Shown: in pieces, positions 32,575 to 38,468 of the stretch
Layout of the letters: every line of letters begins with the position of its first letter
How positions within the stretch are numbered: position 1 is the stretch's first letter
Virus record (IMG/VR): IMGVR_UViG_3300032285_003395
Span: 33,666 to 97,665 of that record
Direction: 5' to 3' (one strand)
Origin: a virus
DNA: 64,000 bases
The notes under the pieces: model-generated
Told to the model about the DNA's origin: nothing
The model's input: only the letters and a program-made list of their open reading frames with translations
Database searches by the model: none
Program-made: the position numbers and the translations under genes

Positions 32575-32769
32575 TTATTTACCATAGATAATGTAATCTT
32601 TAATTTGTATTGATTCTTTACTGCCATAATATGGATTACATTTAGACATACATTCTTTATATCTACTCTCTATATTTTGTGTTAAAATAAATTTAATAAA
32701 GAGTGTGTAAAGAAATGCAAGTAACATTGAAATTAAGAAAACTTTGTTAATTTGTAAAAATTTAATCAT
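32575..32769 (-). CDS. small membrane-anchored Cys-containing protein
   Basis: 64 residues: a membrane helix at about 9-28 (KVFLISMLLAFLYTLFIKFI) then a short tail with two cysteines (ECMSKCNPYYG), which would lie in the periplasm if the basic N-terminus stays inside. Flanked by its own terminator and by the noncoding tract upstream. Not recognised. Confidence 0.5.
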   Translation of the reverse strand: MIKFLQINKVFLISMLLAFLYTLFIKFILTQNIESRYKECMSKCNPYYGSKESIQIKDYIIYGK

Positions 32770-32905
32770 AGTAAATAGTTTAAGGTTAAAAAAAAGTATG
32801 GTTTTTCCTCACCAAAAAGCTTTTATTGTATGAAGTCCAATAAATAAGTCCTGTTTAATTTGTGTTTTACACCTAAAACTATAATTATTTATAGAAACTG
32901 GTGTC

Positions 32906-32937
32906 CTTAACATCTTGGAAAGAGTTAAGTTTTTTTT
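32906..32937 (+). terminator. plus-strand terminator-like hairpin inside the minus block
   Basis: CTTAAC (32906-32911), a bulged A, then TCTT pair with AAGA and GTTAAG (32920-32929), leaving a 3-base loop and followed by eight T residues (32930-32937). Orientation is plus, although all nearby genes are minus, so it would stop antisense or a plus-strand small RNA. Confidence 0.5.
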
Positions 32938-32985
32938 ATTTTGCTATATTATGTAACTTTTGGGTAAAATTAAAAATAGTTAAAT

Positions 32986-33025
32986 GGTAAATGAGGTGCT
33001 CTCCAGCCTTCTTACCCCACTTACC
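32986..33025 (-). ncRNA. 12-bp hairpin with G-U pairs, minus-strand RNA
   Basis: On the minus strand GGTAAGTGGGGT (33025-33014) pairs with ACCTCATTTACC (32997-32986) over 12 positions with two G-U wobbles and a 16-base purine-rich loop. On the plus strand the same positions would be A-C mismatches, which favours a minus-strand RNA. Confidence 0.45.
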
Positions 33026-33041
33026 ACCCACTATTACTAAC

Positions 33042-33064
33042 AAAAAAAGGGTATTATAGATACC
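33042..33064 (-). terminator. intrinsic terminator (minus strand)
   Basis: Minus-strand GGTAT (33064-33060) pairs with ATACC (33054-33050), then C and seven T residues (33048-33042). It would close an RNA containing the two nested inverted repeats just upstream. Confidence 0.55.
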
Positions 33065-33080
33065 AAACTTGGGATAATGC

Positions 33081-33181
33081 TTATGGTTTTGAATAAATCA
33101 AAAGTTAATGACCATAATAAAGTTTATCCTATTAAATTAGTTTAAGGTTTTGAATTAGATTCAAAAGTTAATGACCTTAAA
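33081..33181. repeat. two nested inverted repeats with compensatory changes
   Basis: Copy 1 (33081-33117): outer stem TTATGGT/ACCATAA and inner TTTTGA/TCAAAA. Copy 2 (33141-33181): outer TTTAAGGT/ACCTTAAA and inner TTTTGAAT/ATTCAAAA. Both keep an unpaired GTTAATG between the inner and outer 3' strands. The T-A pair of one outer stem is A-T in the other, so pairing is preserved while sequence changes. They may be RNA elements or paired operator sites. Confidence 0.6.
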
Positions 33182-33381
33182 TTTATTTAATTTTTTGTTA
33201 GTTTAAAAAAATAAATTATTAATTTATTAATTTAGAAAATAAATAATTTATTTTTGAATTAAAACAATAAATTAAAAATTAGGAAAATTTTGACACTTCC
33301 AATGTTAAGATAATGTTAAATTTTTTATAATTTTTTAAATAAAAATAACTAAATAATTGAATATTTACAATTATTAATTTT

Positions 33382-33418
33382 AAAAAGTAATATAAGGGGG
33401 CAAAGCCCCCATATTACT
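33382..33418 (-). terminator. strong GC-rich terminator after the 134-residue gene
   Basis: On the minus strand AGTAATAT and GGGGGC pair with GCCCCC and ATATTACT around a TTT loop, with two unpaired bases between the two stems, then a T run. It starts on the stop codon. It is the strongest hairpin in the window and isolates the 134-residue gene transcriptionally. Confidence 0.85.
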
Positions 33419-33821
33419 ATTGCCACACAGCATTTGCTCTTTCAGCAGCTTCTTGTTTTTCAACATCAAAATCTTTAAGTAGACCTTTCACTGTGAAATA
33501 TCTAGGTCCATTTTTTGTGTTATCATCTGCTCTTTTAGAAACTACAACTTCACAATTATCCAGAGTCGTCAAAGGCTTTACTGTAAAGGGTGTGCCATCT
33601 TTTTTGAGAGCAGAGCCAAGTTTTCTCCAAGATATTTGAATACCTGCATGAGAATACTCTCCAACAAATTCTAGATCAAATCGTTGAACCTCAGAGTTAT
33701 CTTGTTTAGAGCGAGTAATTTCACTTGAAATAATTTTACAAGTGTTTGCACCAATAGGAATAGTATCTAATACTATGTAAGTGCTAGTGTCTGTTGGGTT
33801 TACCGTGGAATTGGTTTGCAT
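33417..33821 (-). CDS. isolated 134-residue protein, first gene of the minus block
   Basis: 134 residues, soluble, beta-rich (CKIISSEITRSKQDNSEVQR, then RFDLEFVGEYSHAGIQISW), which could be an OB-like fold, with a charged C-terminal helix. No family recognised. Codon use is less AT-biased than its neighbours. It ends in TAG followed at once by in-frame TAA, the only TAG stop I noted. It stands alone between two noncoding tracts with a strong terminator, so it is probably an abundant early product, perhaps DNA- or host-factor-binding. Confidence 0.7.
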   Translation of the reverse strand: MQTNSTVNPTDTSTYIVLDTIPIGANTCKIISSEITRSKQDNSEVQRFDLEFVGEYSHAGIQISWRKLGSALKKDGTPFTVKPLTTLDNCEVVVSKRADDNTKNGPRYFTVKGLLKDFDVEKQEAAERANAVWQ

Positions 33822-34030
33822 AATTTAAAATTTTTAATGTTAGTAAATGACGGGAGTATTTCAAAATCCCGAAGTTAGGCTGGGCTTGGTTGGGGAGGGT
33901 ACTCCAACTCTTAGTGTCAAAAAAATTTTTTAGGGTAGGGGGTAAAAAAATTTTAAAAAAAAATTTTCAGGTTTTACAAGGCTTCCAAAAATTTTTTAAA
34001 ATAATTTTGTTCTAATTAAAAATTTTTACT
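33822..34030. other. leader of the 134-residue gene
   Basis: About 210 bases upstream of the minus-strand gene. It contains a 5-bp hairpin CGGGA/TCCCG (near 33851-33873), an unusually G-rich patch (33876-33900) and long A and T runs. I found no exact TAnnTTTG box on the minus strand, so the promoter of the gene remains unidentified. Confidence 0.4.
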
Positions 34031-34038
34031 TAGCTTTG
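34006..34038 (+). promoter_or_regulatory. well-formed promoter, TTTG-N21-TAGCTTTG
   Basis: TTTG at 34006-34009 and TAGCTTTG at 34031-34038, 21 bases apart, match both the -33 and -7 elements of Bacteroidota primary-sigma promoters. This is the most complete promoter in the window. It points into 400 bases with no gene, then a terminator. Confidence 0.7.
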
Positions 34039-34044
34039 CAAAAG

Positions 34045-34464
34045 TTTTTTCACTGAGACAAATTCTAATGCCCTGAGATTTGAACTGAAAAGTTGGTTGG
34101 TAAGGATTTCATTAGATAGTTTTAAATAAGGTAGGACCTCCCAGGATAACAAGATCACCTGAAGGGTAAGGAGAGGAAAGTTAAAAGTTTAAATAGAGTA
34201 ATTCTACTTTTAATGTATACAGGATAGTAAGTAACCTAAGTAGCAATATATGGTTATTTATAAACCAACTACTCAATAGAAACAAAGAAACTAATCTTAT
34301 TAAAACTAAAGTTAGCCTGTTCATTCGGGGTAACCTTTCTATGTTTAAGAGTAACTATCTAACTTATTAGTTAGAAGGTTATAACTATATCTGCTAATTT
34401 TTTATTATATTTTTTTTTAAGTACCAGTATATTCTGTAAAAAGAATTGCTGGTATTTTTTTTTT
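34045..34464 (+). ncRNA. probable 0.4 kb structured noncoding RNA
   Basis: Bounded by the promoter at 34006-34038 and the terminator at 34422-34464, with no reading frame. It is clearly richer in G and C than flanking DNA and can form many helices: CCCAGG with CCT-GAA-GGG (34140-34166); TTAAAAGT/ACTTTTAA (34181-34213); AGTAG/CTACT around TGGTT/AACCA (34239-34273); GTTAGCCTG/CGGGGTAAC with one mismatch (34311-34334); CTAACT/AGTTAG (34359-34374). TAACCTT (34331-34337) can also pair with AAGGTTA (34375-34381), excluding the previous helix. The boundaries are predicted, and no known RNA family is recognised. Confidence 0.6.
34422..34464 (+). terminator. intrinsic terminator of the putative ncRNA
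   Basis: TACCAG (34422-34427) pairs with CTGGTA (34449-34454), with an inner ATTCT/AGAAT helix, followed by ten T residues (34455-34464). A new promoter box follows at 34489. Confidence 0.8.
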
Positions 34465-34488
34465 ATTACTAATTGAAAAAAAATATTA

Positions 34489-34496
34489 TATATTTG
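34489..34496 (+). promoter_or_regulatory. promoter -7 box (TATATTTG)
   Basis: TATATTTG then CAAA, an exact TAnnTTTG match 25 bases before the ATG at 34521. No good -33 TTTG is seen at the usual distance. Confidence 0.55.
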
Positions 34497-34520
34497 CAAA
34501 ATATTTTTAAACTAATTATA

Positions 34521-34730
34521 ATGACACCTAAACAAATAGCTAAAAAATTATTAGAAGATTATGTAACATTGTTGACTGGTAATTTACACAATGAAAAAGA
34601 TATGATACTCTATGCTGCTAATTGTAGTATTGTAGCAGTTAATTATTTAATTACTACTACCAAAGCAAAACTTTGGTATGATGTTAGACATGAGATTAAT
34701 AAATTAATTAATAAAGAAATTAAAGAGTAA
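34521..34730 (+). CDS. small helical protein, paralogue of the gene at 5149
   Basis: 69 residues from the ATG at 34521. An in-frame codon at 34473 would place the start upstream of the promoter box, so it is rejected. MTPKQIAKKLLEDY, a central AANCSIVAVNYLI helix and a VRHEINKLINKEI ending match the plan of the minus-strand gene at 5149-5364. Small helical family of unknown function, frequent in Bacteroidota phages. First gene of the plus block, three bases before the next gene. Confidence 0.6.
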   Translation: MTPKQIAKKLLEDYVTLLTGNLHNEKDMILYAANCSIVAVNYLITTTKAKLWYDVRHEINKLINKEIKE

Positions 34731-34733
34731 GTT

Positions 34734-35051
34734 ATGTGTAGACTATTATGTATAGATGATACTAACAGACCTAAAGAAATACCTAAAGATAAATGGGTAG
34801 TTAAAGATGCAGAGTATACTGCTATTTGGATTACTATACATCCTACTCAAGGGAATATACAAGGAGTTTTACTTGAGGAACTTACTTTAGATGAATCTTG
34901 TTTACCCTATGAAACATTTAAATTAAATAGGTTTGCTATTCATAAAGATGACTTAGAAAAGTTTTTAGAGTTAGCTCAAGATTGTAGTGAATTTAATAAA
35001 GAAGAAATAGAAGAGATGTTAAAAAAAGATTTAGTTGTATTAGATAATTAA
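34734..35051 (+). CDS. conserved small phage protein of unknown function
   Basis: 105 residues, acidic C-terminus. The pattern ICDD-type opening (MCRLLCIDDTNRPKEIPKD), KWVVKDAEYT, then LDESCLPYETFKLNRF is familiar from many uncharacterised proteins in Bacteroidota and their phages. No catalytic motif is evident. Confidence 0.6.
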   Translation: MCRLLCIDDTNRPKEIPKDKWVVKDAEYTAIWITIHPTQGNIQGVLLEELTLDESCLPYETFKLNRFAIHKDDLEKFLELAQDCSEFNKEEIEEMLKKDLVVLDN

Positions 35052-35082
35052 AAATAAATATACATTTAATAAAAAAATATAT

Positions 35083-35090
35083 TACCTTTG
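35083..35090 (+). promoter_or_regulatory. promoter -7 box (TACCTTTG)
   Basis: TACCTTTG followed by CCAAAA, an exact TAnnTTTG match, 25 bases before the ATG at 35116, the same spacing as the box before 34521. Confidence 0.55.
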
Positions 35091-35115
35091 CCAAAATATT
35101 TTAAATAAAAAATTC

Positions 35116-35526
35116 ATGAACATACTAAAACAACAATTTAAAAATAATAAAAAGGATGGCTTTATCCAAAGGGTAAGGATTCTTTTAGCAACCAAAGGGT
35201 TGTTACTATCAGATAAAACTTATGAGGTTTTATATTGGTTATTGTATTATATATTAGAGCAAGATCAAAAGTTAGATGGTAAAACTTTTAAAAATATGAA
35301 CCAAATGCATGTAGCTATTGCAAAAGAAATAGGAGTTTATTCTTCTTATGTAGGAGCTTATATTAATGATAGGTTAATTAAGAATAATATTATTACAAAA
35401 CAAATGAGTATTTCAAGTGATAAGTTTTCTAAAGCTAAGATAGAGAAATATGAAATACCTAATTGGTTAATTACATTATATAACAGTCAAGATTTTAAAC
35501 TAGAAATAACATTAAATTATGAATAA
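35116..35526 (+). CDS. putative winged-helix DNA-binding protein
   Basis: 136 residues, basic. Residues 25-100 read like a winged helix: LSDKTYEVLYWLLYYIL, then HVAIAKEIGVYSSYVGAYI (a helix-turn-helix with the recognition helix at SSYVGAYINDRL) and a turn into NNIITKQMSI as the wing. By position, at the head of the plus block behind its own promoter, it is a candidate late regulator. The call rests on pattern, not on a family match. Confidence 0.5.
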   Translation: MNILKQQFKNNKKDGFIQRVRILLATKGLLLSDKTYEVLYWLLYYILEQDQKLDGKTFKNMNQMHVAIAKEIGVYSSYVGAYINDRLIKNNIITKQMSISSDKFSKAKIEKYEIPNWLITLYNSQDFKLEITLNYE

Positions 35527-35710
35527 GAGTATTATAGATTTAATTAAACAATATAATTCTAAGTATAGAAAATTTTTAATTATGAATAATGTAACTTATC
35601 AAACTTTAAAAAGAGAGATGGGTTTAGAAGACTATGAGGACTTAACTAACTATAAAAATCTAACTATATGTATTAGTTTAGATGATAGTATAAATGTAAT
35701 ATTAGTATAA
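35519..35710 (+). CDS. small unknown protein
   Basis: 63 residues. MNKSIIDLIKQYNSKYRKFL then LKREMGLEDYEDLTNYKN. It overlaps the previous gene by 8 bases and the next small gene by one base, so it is likely translated in a coupled chain. Not recognised. Confidence 0.45.
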   Translation: MNKSIIDLIKQYNSKYRKFLIMNNVTYQTLKREMGLEDYEDLTNYKNLTICISLDDSINVILV

Positions 35711-35883
35711 TGATTAAGATAGTAAGTTTTATTAATGTATTAATTTTTATTTATGTATCTATCTTAATACATTTTTTGTATAAGAGTAAGGATAATTTAA
35801 AATTATTTATAAATAAAACTTATAAAATTATAATTTTTATTTTAATTTACATAATTTTTATTTATATATTTTATTTAATATAA
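35710..35883 (+). CDS. possible 57-residue two-span membrane protein
   Basis: ATG at 35710 inside the TAATG of the preceding stop, TAA at 35881-35883. It has two hydrophobic segments: one after MIKIVS (FINVLIFIYVSILIHFL) and one near the C-terminus (IIIFILIYIIFIYIFYLI), joined by a basic loop (YKSKDNLKLF). Fills a 177-base gap that would otherwise be empty. Confidence 0.5.
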   Translation: MIKIVSFINVLIFIYVSILIHFLYKSKDNLKLFINKTYKIIIFILIYIIFIYIFYLI

Positions 35884-35887
35884 TTAA

Positions 35888-36166
35888 ATGGAACATATTT
35901 ATAATACTGTAGCAGAAAGATTAGGTATTGATCCTAAAGAAGTAGAGTTAATTTATAAAGATTATACATCTATTATAAGAAAAGAAATGTTATTAACTCC
36001 AGAAAGAGAAATTTATATGGAGAAATTTGGTAAGTTTGTACCAAGTATTTTTAAACTAAAAAATAAACTAAGAGCTGCGTTTAAAAAAAGAAATAAAGAA
36101 AGAGTAAAGATTATTATAAACACATTAAAACAATTAAATTATAAACCCAAAAAACACACACAATGA
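35888..36166 (+). CDS. small basic protein, possible IHF/HU-like DNA binder
   Basis: 92 residues, very basic C-terminus (KLKNKLRAAFKKRNKERVK). VAERLGIDPKEVELIYKDY followed by a strand-rich IYMEKFGKFVPS segment resembles the N-terminal half of IHF/HU family proteins, which crAss-like phages often encode before the packaging genes. The DNA-binding arms are not obvious, so this is tentative. Overlaps the next gene as CAATGA, using a TGA stop. Confidence 0.5.
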   Translation: MEHIYNTVAERLGIDPKEVELIYKDYTSIIRKEMLLTPEREIYMEKFGKFVPSIFKLKNKLRAAFKKRNKERVKIIINTLKQLNYKPKKHTQ

Positions 36167-36588
36167 CTATTAAAGAATTTAAAGAAAAAAGTATTCCAGA
36201 ATTTGATTTTGAAATACAAAAAGAAAAACACTTATTAGTTCAATGTTTTTTTCACAAAAGTGAATTAGCATCTCAACTAGTAGGTATAGACAAACAAGCT
36301 ACAGAGATTAAAAATGCTTTTAAAGTATTAAAGGTAGGACCTAATTCTACTTTTAGTGTAGGAGATATTATTTCTGTACCAGATAACTTTGTAGACAGAC
36401 CAATTGTTAGTTACAAACATCCAGAAGGAAATGATCCTAATAAAGAAGCAAGACCTGTGTTTGGTTCTTACCTACAAGGTATGATGCCATTTGCTTTCTA
36501 TTGTCATAAACTAGAAGAGCCAGAGAAACCTTTGGAATTAACTTTCTTTATTCCAGAAGATATTGTTACAGTAAAACATAATTTTTAA
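36163..36588 (+). CDS. unknown beta-rich protein
   Basis: 141 residues. The middle has FKVLKVGPNSTFSVGDIISV, a segment resembling the V-x-x-V-G-x-G turn of GroES-like small barrels, then YKHPEGNDPNK and a beta-rich end. The similarity to co-chaperonins is slight and may be fortuitous. Four-base overlap with the upstream gene. Confidence 0.45.
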   Translation: MTIKEFKEKSIPEFDFEIQKEKHLLVQCFFHKSELASQLVGIDKQATEIKNAFKVLKVGPNSTFSVGDIISVPDNFVDRPIVSYKHPEGNDPNKEARPVFGSYLQGMMPFAFYCHKLEEPEKPLELTFFIPEDIVTVKHNF

Positions 36589-36607
36589 TTTAATAAATAT
36601 AAACAAA

Positions 36608-36925
36608 ATGAAATTTTTAATGAACCAAGATAAAAATGTAGAAAAACATTCTTACTCAATGTCTAAAAGCTCAGAGAGTGAGATCTTTACACTTACTAAA
36701 AAGAATGATAAAGAAGATATTACCAAGACAGTAGAAAAGATTTCTAATGGTTGGTTGCTTTCTGTAGAGATTTATAATACAGAAAAAGGTACTTGGAAGT
36801 GTATTAAAAAATACTTTGAGAACAATCCTTTGATGGAAACTAAGGAGCAAGAAGAGAAAGAAAAAGATTCTAAAACAGGAATGTCAGAGTTTGATGAGAA
36901 CTGGGATATTCTAGAACTAAAATAA
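36608..36925 (+). CDS. unknown acidic protein
   Basis: 105 residues. The first 75 form a beta-rich segment (EIFTLTKKNDKED, then GWLLSVEIYNTEKGTWKCIK), the last 30 are highly charged (EEKEKDSKTGMSEFDENWDI). No recognised motif. It lies between two small unknown genes of the plus block. Confidence 0.5.
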   Translation: MKFLMNQDKNVEKHSYSMSKSSESEIFTLTKKNDKEDITKTVEKISNGWLLSVEIYNTEKGTWKCIKKYFENNPLMETKEQEEKEKDSKTGMSEFDENWDILELK

Positions 36926-36929
36926 AACT

Positions 36930-37235
36930 ATGTTTGCAAATCCTAATGCTAAAAATCCTGCAAAGATAACTTTAAAAAATGTAAAGAACTACCTCTCTGC
37001 TCAAGTTAGAGAGGCTGGTTTTTTACCTGAATGGGAGAAGGAACAAGTAATGTGGAGAGTTGAAGCTGCTAAACCTTGTACTTTAAATGGAAGTTGTTTT
37101 GAATGTGGATGTGAAACTCCTGATTTATATTATGGAACAGATGGTTGTAAAAGAAAAGAAAACCCTTGCTTTCCTAGTATGATGAATAAAGAAACTTGGG
37201 AACAATTTAAAATTGATAACAATATAAAATTATAA
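36930..37235 (+). CDS. small Cys-rich conserved phage protein
   Basis: 101 residues. A helix (TLKNVKNYLSAQVREAGFL) is followed by a cysteine-rich core CTLNGSCFECGCETPDLYYG, then GCKRKENPC. Cys spacing suggests a structural metal site. The family appears in plus blocks of Bacteroidota phages before the terminase, function unknown. Confidence 0.55.
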   Translation: MFANPNAKNPAKITLKNVKNYLSAQVREAGFLPEWEKEQVMWRVEAAKPCTLNGSCFECGCETPDLYYGTDGCKRKENPCFPSMMNKETWEQFKIDNNIKL

Positions 37236-37237
37236 TA

Positions 37238-37543
37238 ATGGACACACAAGCAAAACTAATATTTTCTCCAAGCAGTTATACTTTGACTGGAGGAAGAGAC
37301 ACAACACAATCAGGTGTATTTAAAGTAACTAATGATAGTACTATAGATTTTGTTTGTAGAAGTATTACAGCTAGTTGTGGTTGTACTACTCCTACAGGAA
37401 TTGCTACAGGTACTATTATTAACCCAGGAGAAAGTGTAGATCTAGAATTTTTTATTAATTTAAAATCTCCTGGTACAAAATATGTTTATATATTTGGTAA
37501 TGCAGAAACTATTACATTGCCAATTTCTTTACAACTAACTTAA
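37238..37543 (+). CDS. DUF1573 (Ig-like) domain protein
   Basis: 101 residues, a single beta-sandwich. SITASCGCTTPTG (about 46-58) followed by INPGESVDLEFFIN is the DUF1573 signature, a domain common in Bacteroidota secreted and surface proteins. No signal sequence, so it is probably a virion component or an assembly factor. Domain decorations of this type often sit on capsids. Confidence 0.75.
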   Translation: MDTQAKLIFSPSSYTLTGGRDTTQSGVFKVTNDSTIDFVCRSITASCGCTTPTGIATGTIINPGESVDLEFFINLKSPGTKYVYIFGNAETITLPISLQLT

Positions 37544-37549
37544 TGTCTT

Positions 37550-38074
37550 ATGGCTAAATCAAATGAAGAGGTTTTCAATGCCCCAAATCTTAATTATATA
37601 TTTGAAGGAAACTTTGAATTGGAAGAAATAAATAATGCTATTTCTTTTTTTAATAATAATGAATCACCTGTTAACTTTTTTATAGATACTCCTGGTGGAT
37701 ATGTAAGTTATGTTTATATACTGTCACTAGTTATTGAAGAGTATAAAGATGTTATTCTTTATCCTATTCAAGAGTGTTCTAGTTCAGGGTTTTTATTATT
37801 ATTAAATACAACAGTACCTATAAAACTAATTGATAGAACAATTAGATGTTCAGTTCATTTTCCTAGAATAGATACTACATTTGATTTAAATAAAAATCAT
37901 ATATATCCAAAAGAAGATTTTAAAATTAAAACTAAAAATAATATCTTTATTGAACAACTAAAGAATATAAACATTAGTTCTAAATTAAAAAGTAAACTAC
38001 TAAGAGGAGAAGATGTAATACTTTATTATGAAGATTTATTAGAAATTTTTAAAGATAGAATAATACATGAGTAA
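37550..38074 (+). CDS. ClpP/crotonase-fold serine protease-like protein
   Basis: 174 residues. VNFFIDTPGGYVSYVYILSL (41-60) matches the N-S-P-G-G-x-V segment of ClpP-type proteases, ECSSSGFLLLL (75-85) carries the candidate nucleophile Ser in the S-x-A-S-type turn, and HFPR at about 103 supplies a His at the expected distance. In many phages a ClpP-like enzyme near the terminase or capsid genes is the prohead maturation protease. Alternatively it could process host or phage proteins earlier. Confidence 0.7.
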   Translation: MAKSNEEVFNAPNLNYIFEGNFELEEINNAISFFNNNESPVNFFIDTPGGYVSYVYILSLVIEEYKDVILYPIQECSSSGFLLLLNTTVPIKLIDRTIRCSVHFPRIDTTFDLNKNHIYPKEDFKIKTKNNIFIEQLKNINISSKLKSKLLRGEDVILYYEDLLEIFKDRIIHE

Positions 38075-38468
38075 TAATAATTTAGAAATTAGAAAAAACA
38101 AAAAGTTTAAAGAAGTTTTTTCAAATAAAGAATTCTTTACTGGTGAGACTGTACTATTTATATGTTGTGAAGAGTCTAAGATACCTACCCAATACACAAT
38201 ACAATTAGATATAAATTACCATGTATTAGATCCTATTGTAAAATATATTAAACATTCTTTTGATCCTAATGTTAAAGTAGTGGGGCACTCCTTAGTAGCT
38301 ACTAGAAAAATAAAAGTTGGTGATGAAATAAAAAGAAATTTTTATGATACAGAAGAAGTTATTGTAAAAGAATTTATTGATAGAGAGACAGGAGAAAAAG
38401 TTAATACAAAAAATTTATATAATTATAAATACGGAGAAGATGGATTATTGTTTGATACAGAATACTAA
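38067..38468 (+). CDS. SET-domain-like protein
   Basis: 133 residues. KHSFDPNVKVVGHSLVATRK followed by IKVGDEIKRNFYD (about 80-115) is close to the C-terminal SET signature N-H-S-x-x-P-N ... A-x-x-x-I-x-x-G-E-E-I-x-x-x-Y. SET enzymes transfer methyl groups from S-adenosylmethionine to protein lysines. The usual leading Asn is Lys here and the N-terminal SET part is short, so catalysis is uncertain. It overlaps both neighbours by 8 and 29 bases. Small SET-like proteins are known in some Bacteroidota phages and may methylate virion or host proteins. Confidence 0.6.
   Translation: MSNNNLEIRKNKKFKEVFSNKEFFTGETVLFICCEESKIPTQYTIQLDINYHVLDPIVKYIKHSFDPNVKVVGHSLVATRKIKVGDEIKRNFYDTEEVIVKEFIDRETGEKVNTKNLYNYKYGEDGLLFDTEY

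Larger units (their letters stand above)
32770..33381. other. noncoding tract with many hairpins
   Basis: Over 600 bases without a credible gene. It holds, from left to right: a nested hairpin ACACC/GGTGT around CTATAA/TTATAG (32869-32904); a 10-bp hairpin ending in a T run on the plus strand (32906-32937); a 12-bp hairpin that needs G-U pairs on the minus strand (32986-33025); a minus-strand terminator (33042-33064); two nested inverted repeats (33081-33117, 33141-33181); and an extremely AT-rich 200 bases (33182-33381) that could be a melting or origin region. This is inference from structure only. Confidence 0.55.

Noticed and set aside
33182-33381. Replication origin in the AT-rich tract
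   Set aside because: Only base composition supports it; no iterated binding sites were found, so it is mentioned as a possibility but not annotated.
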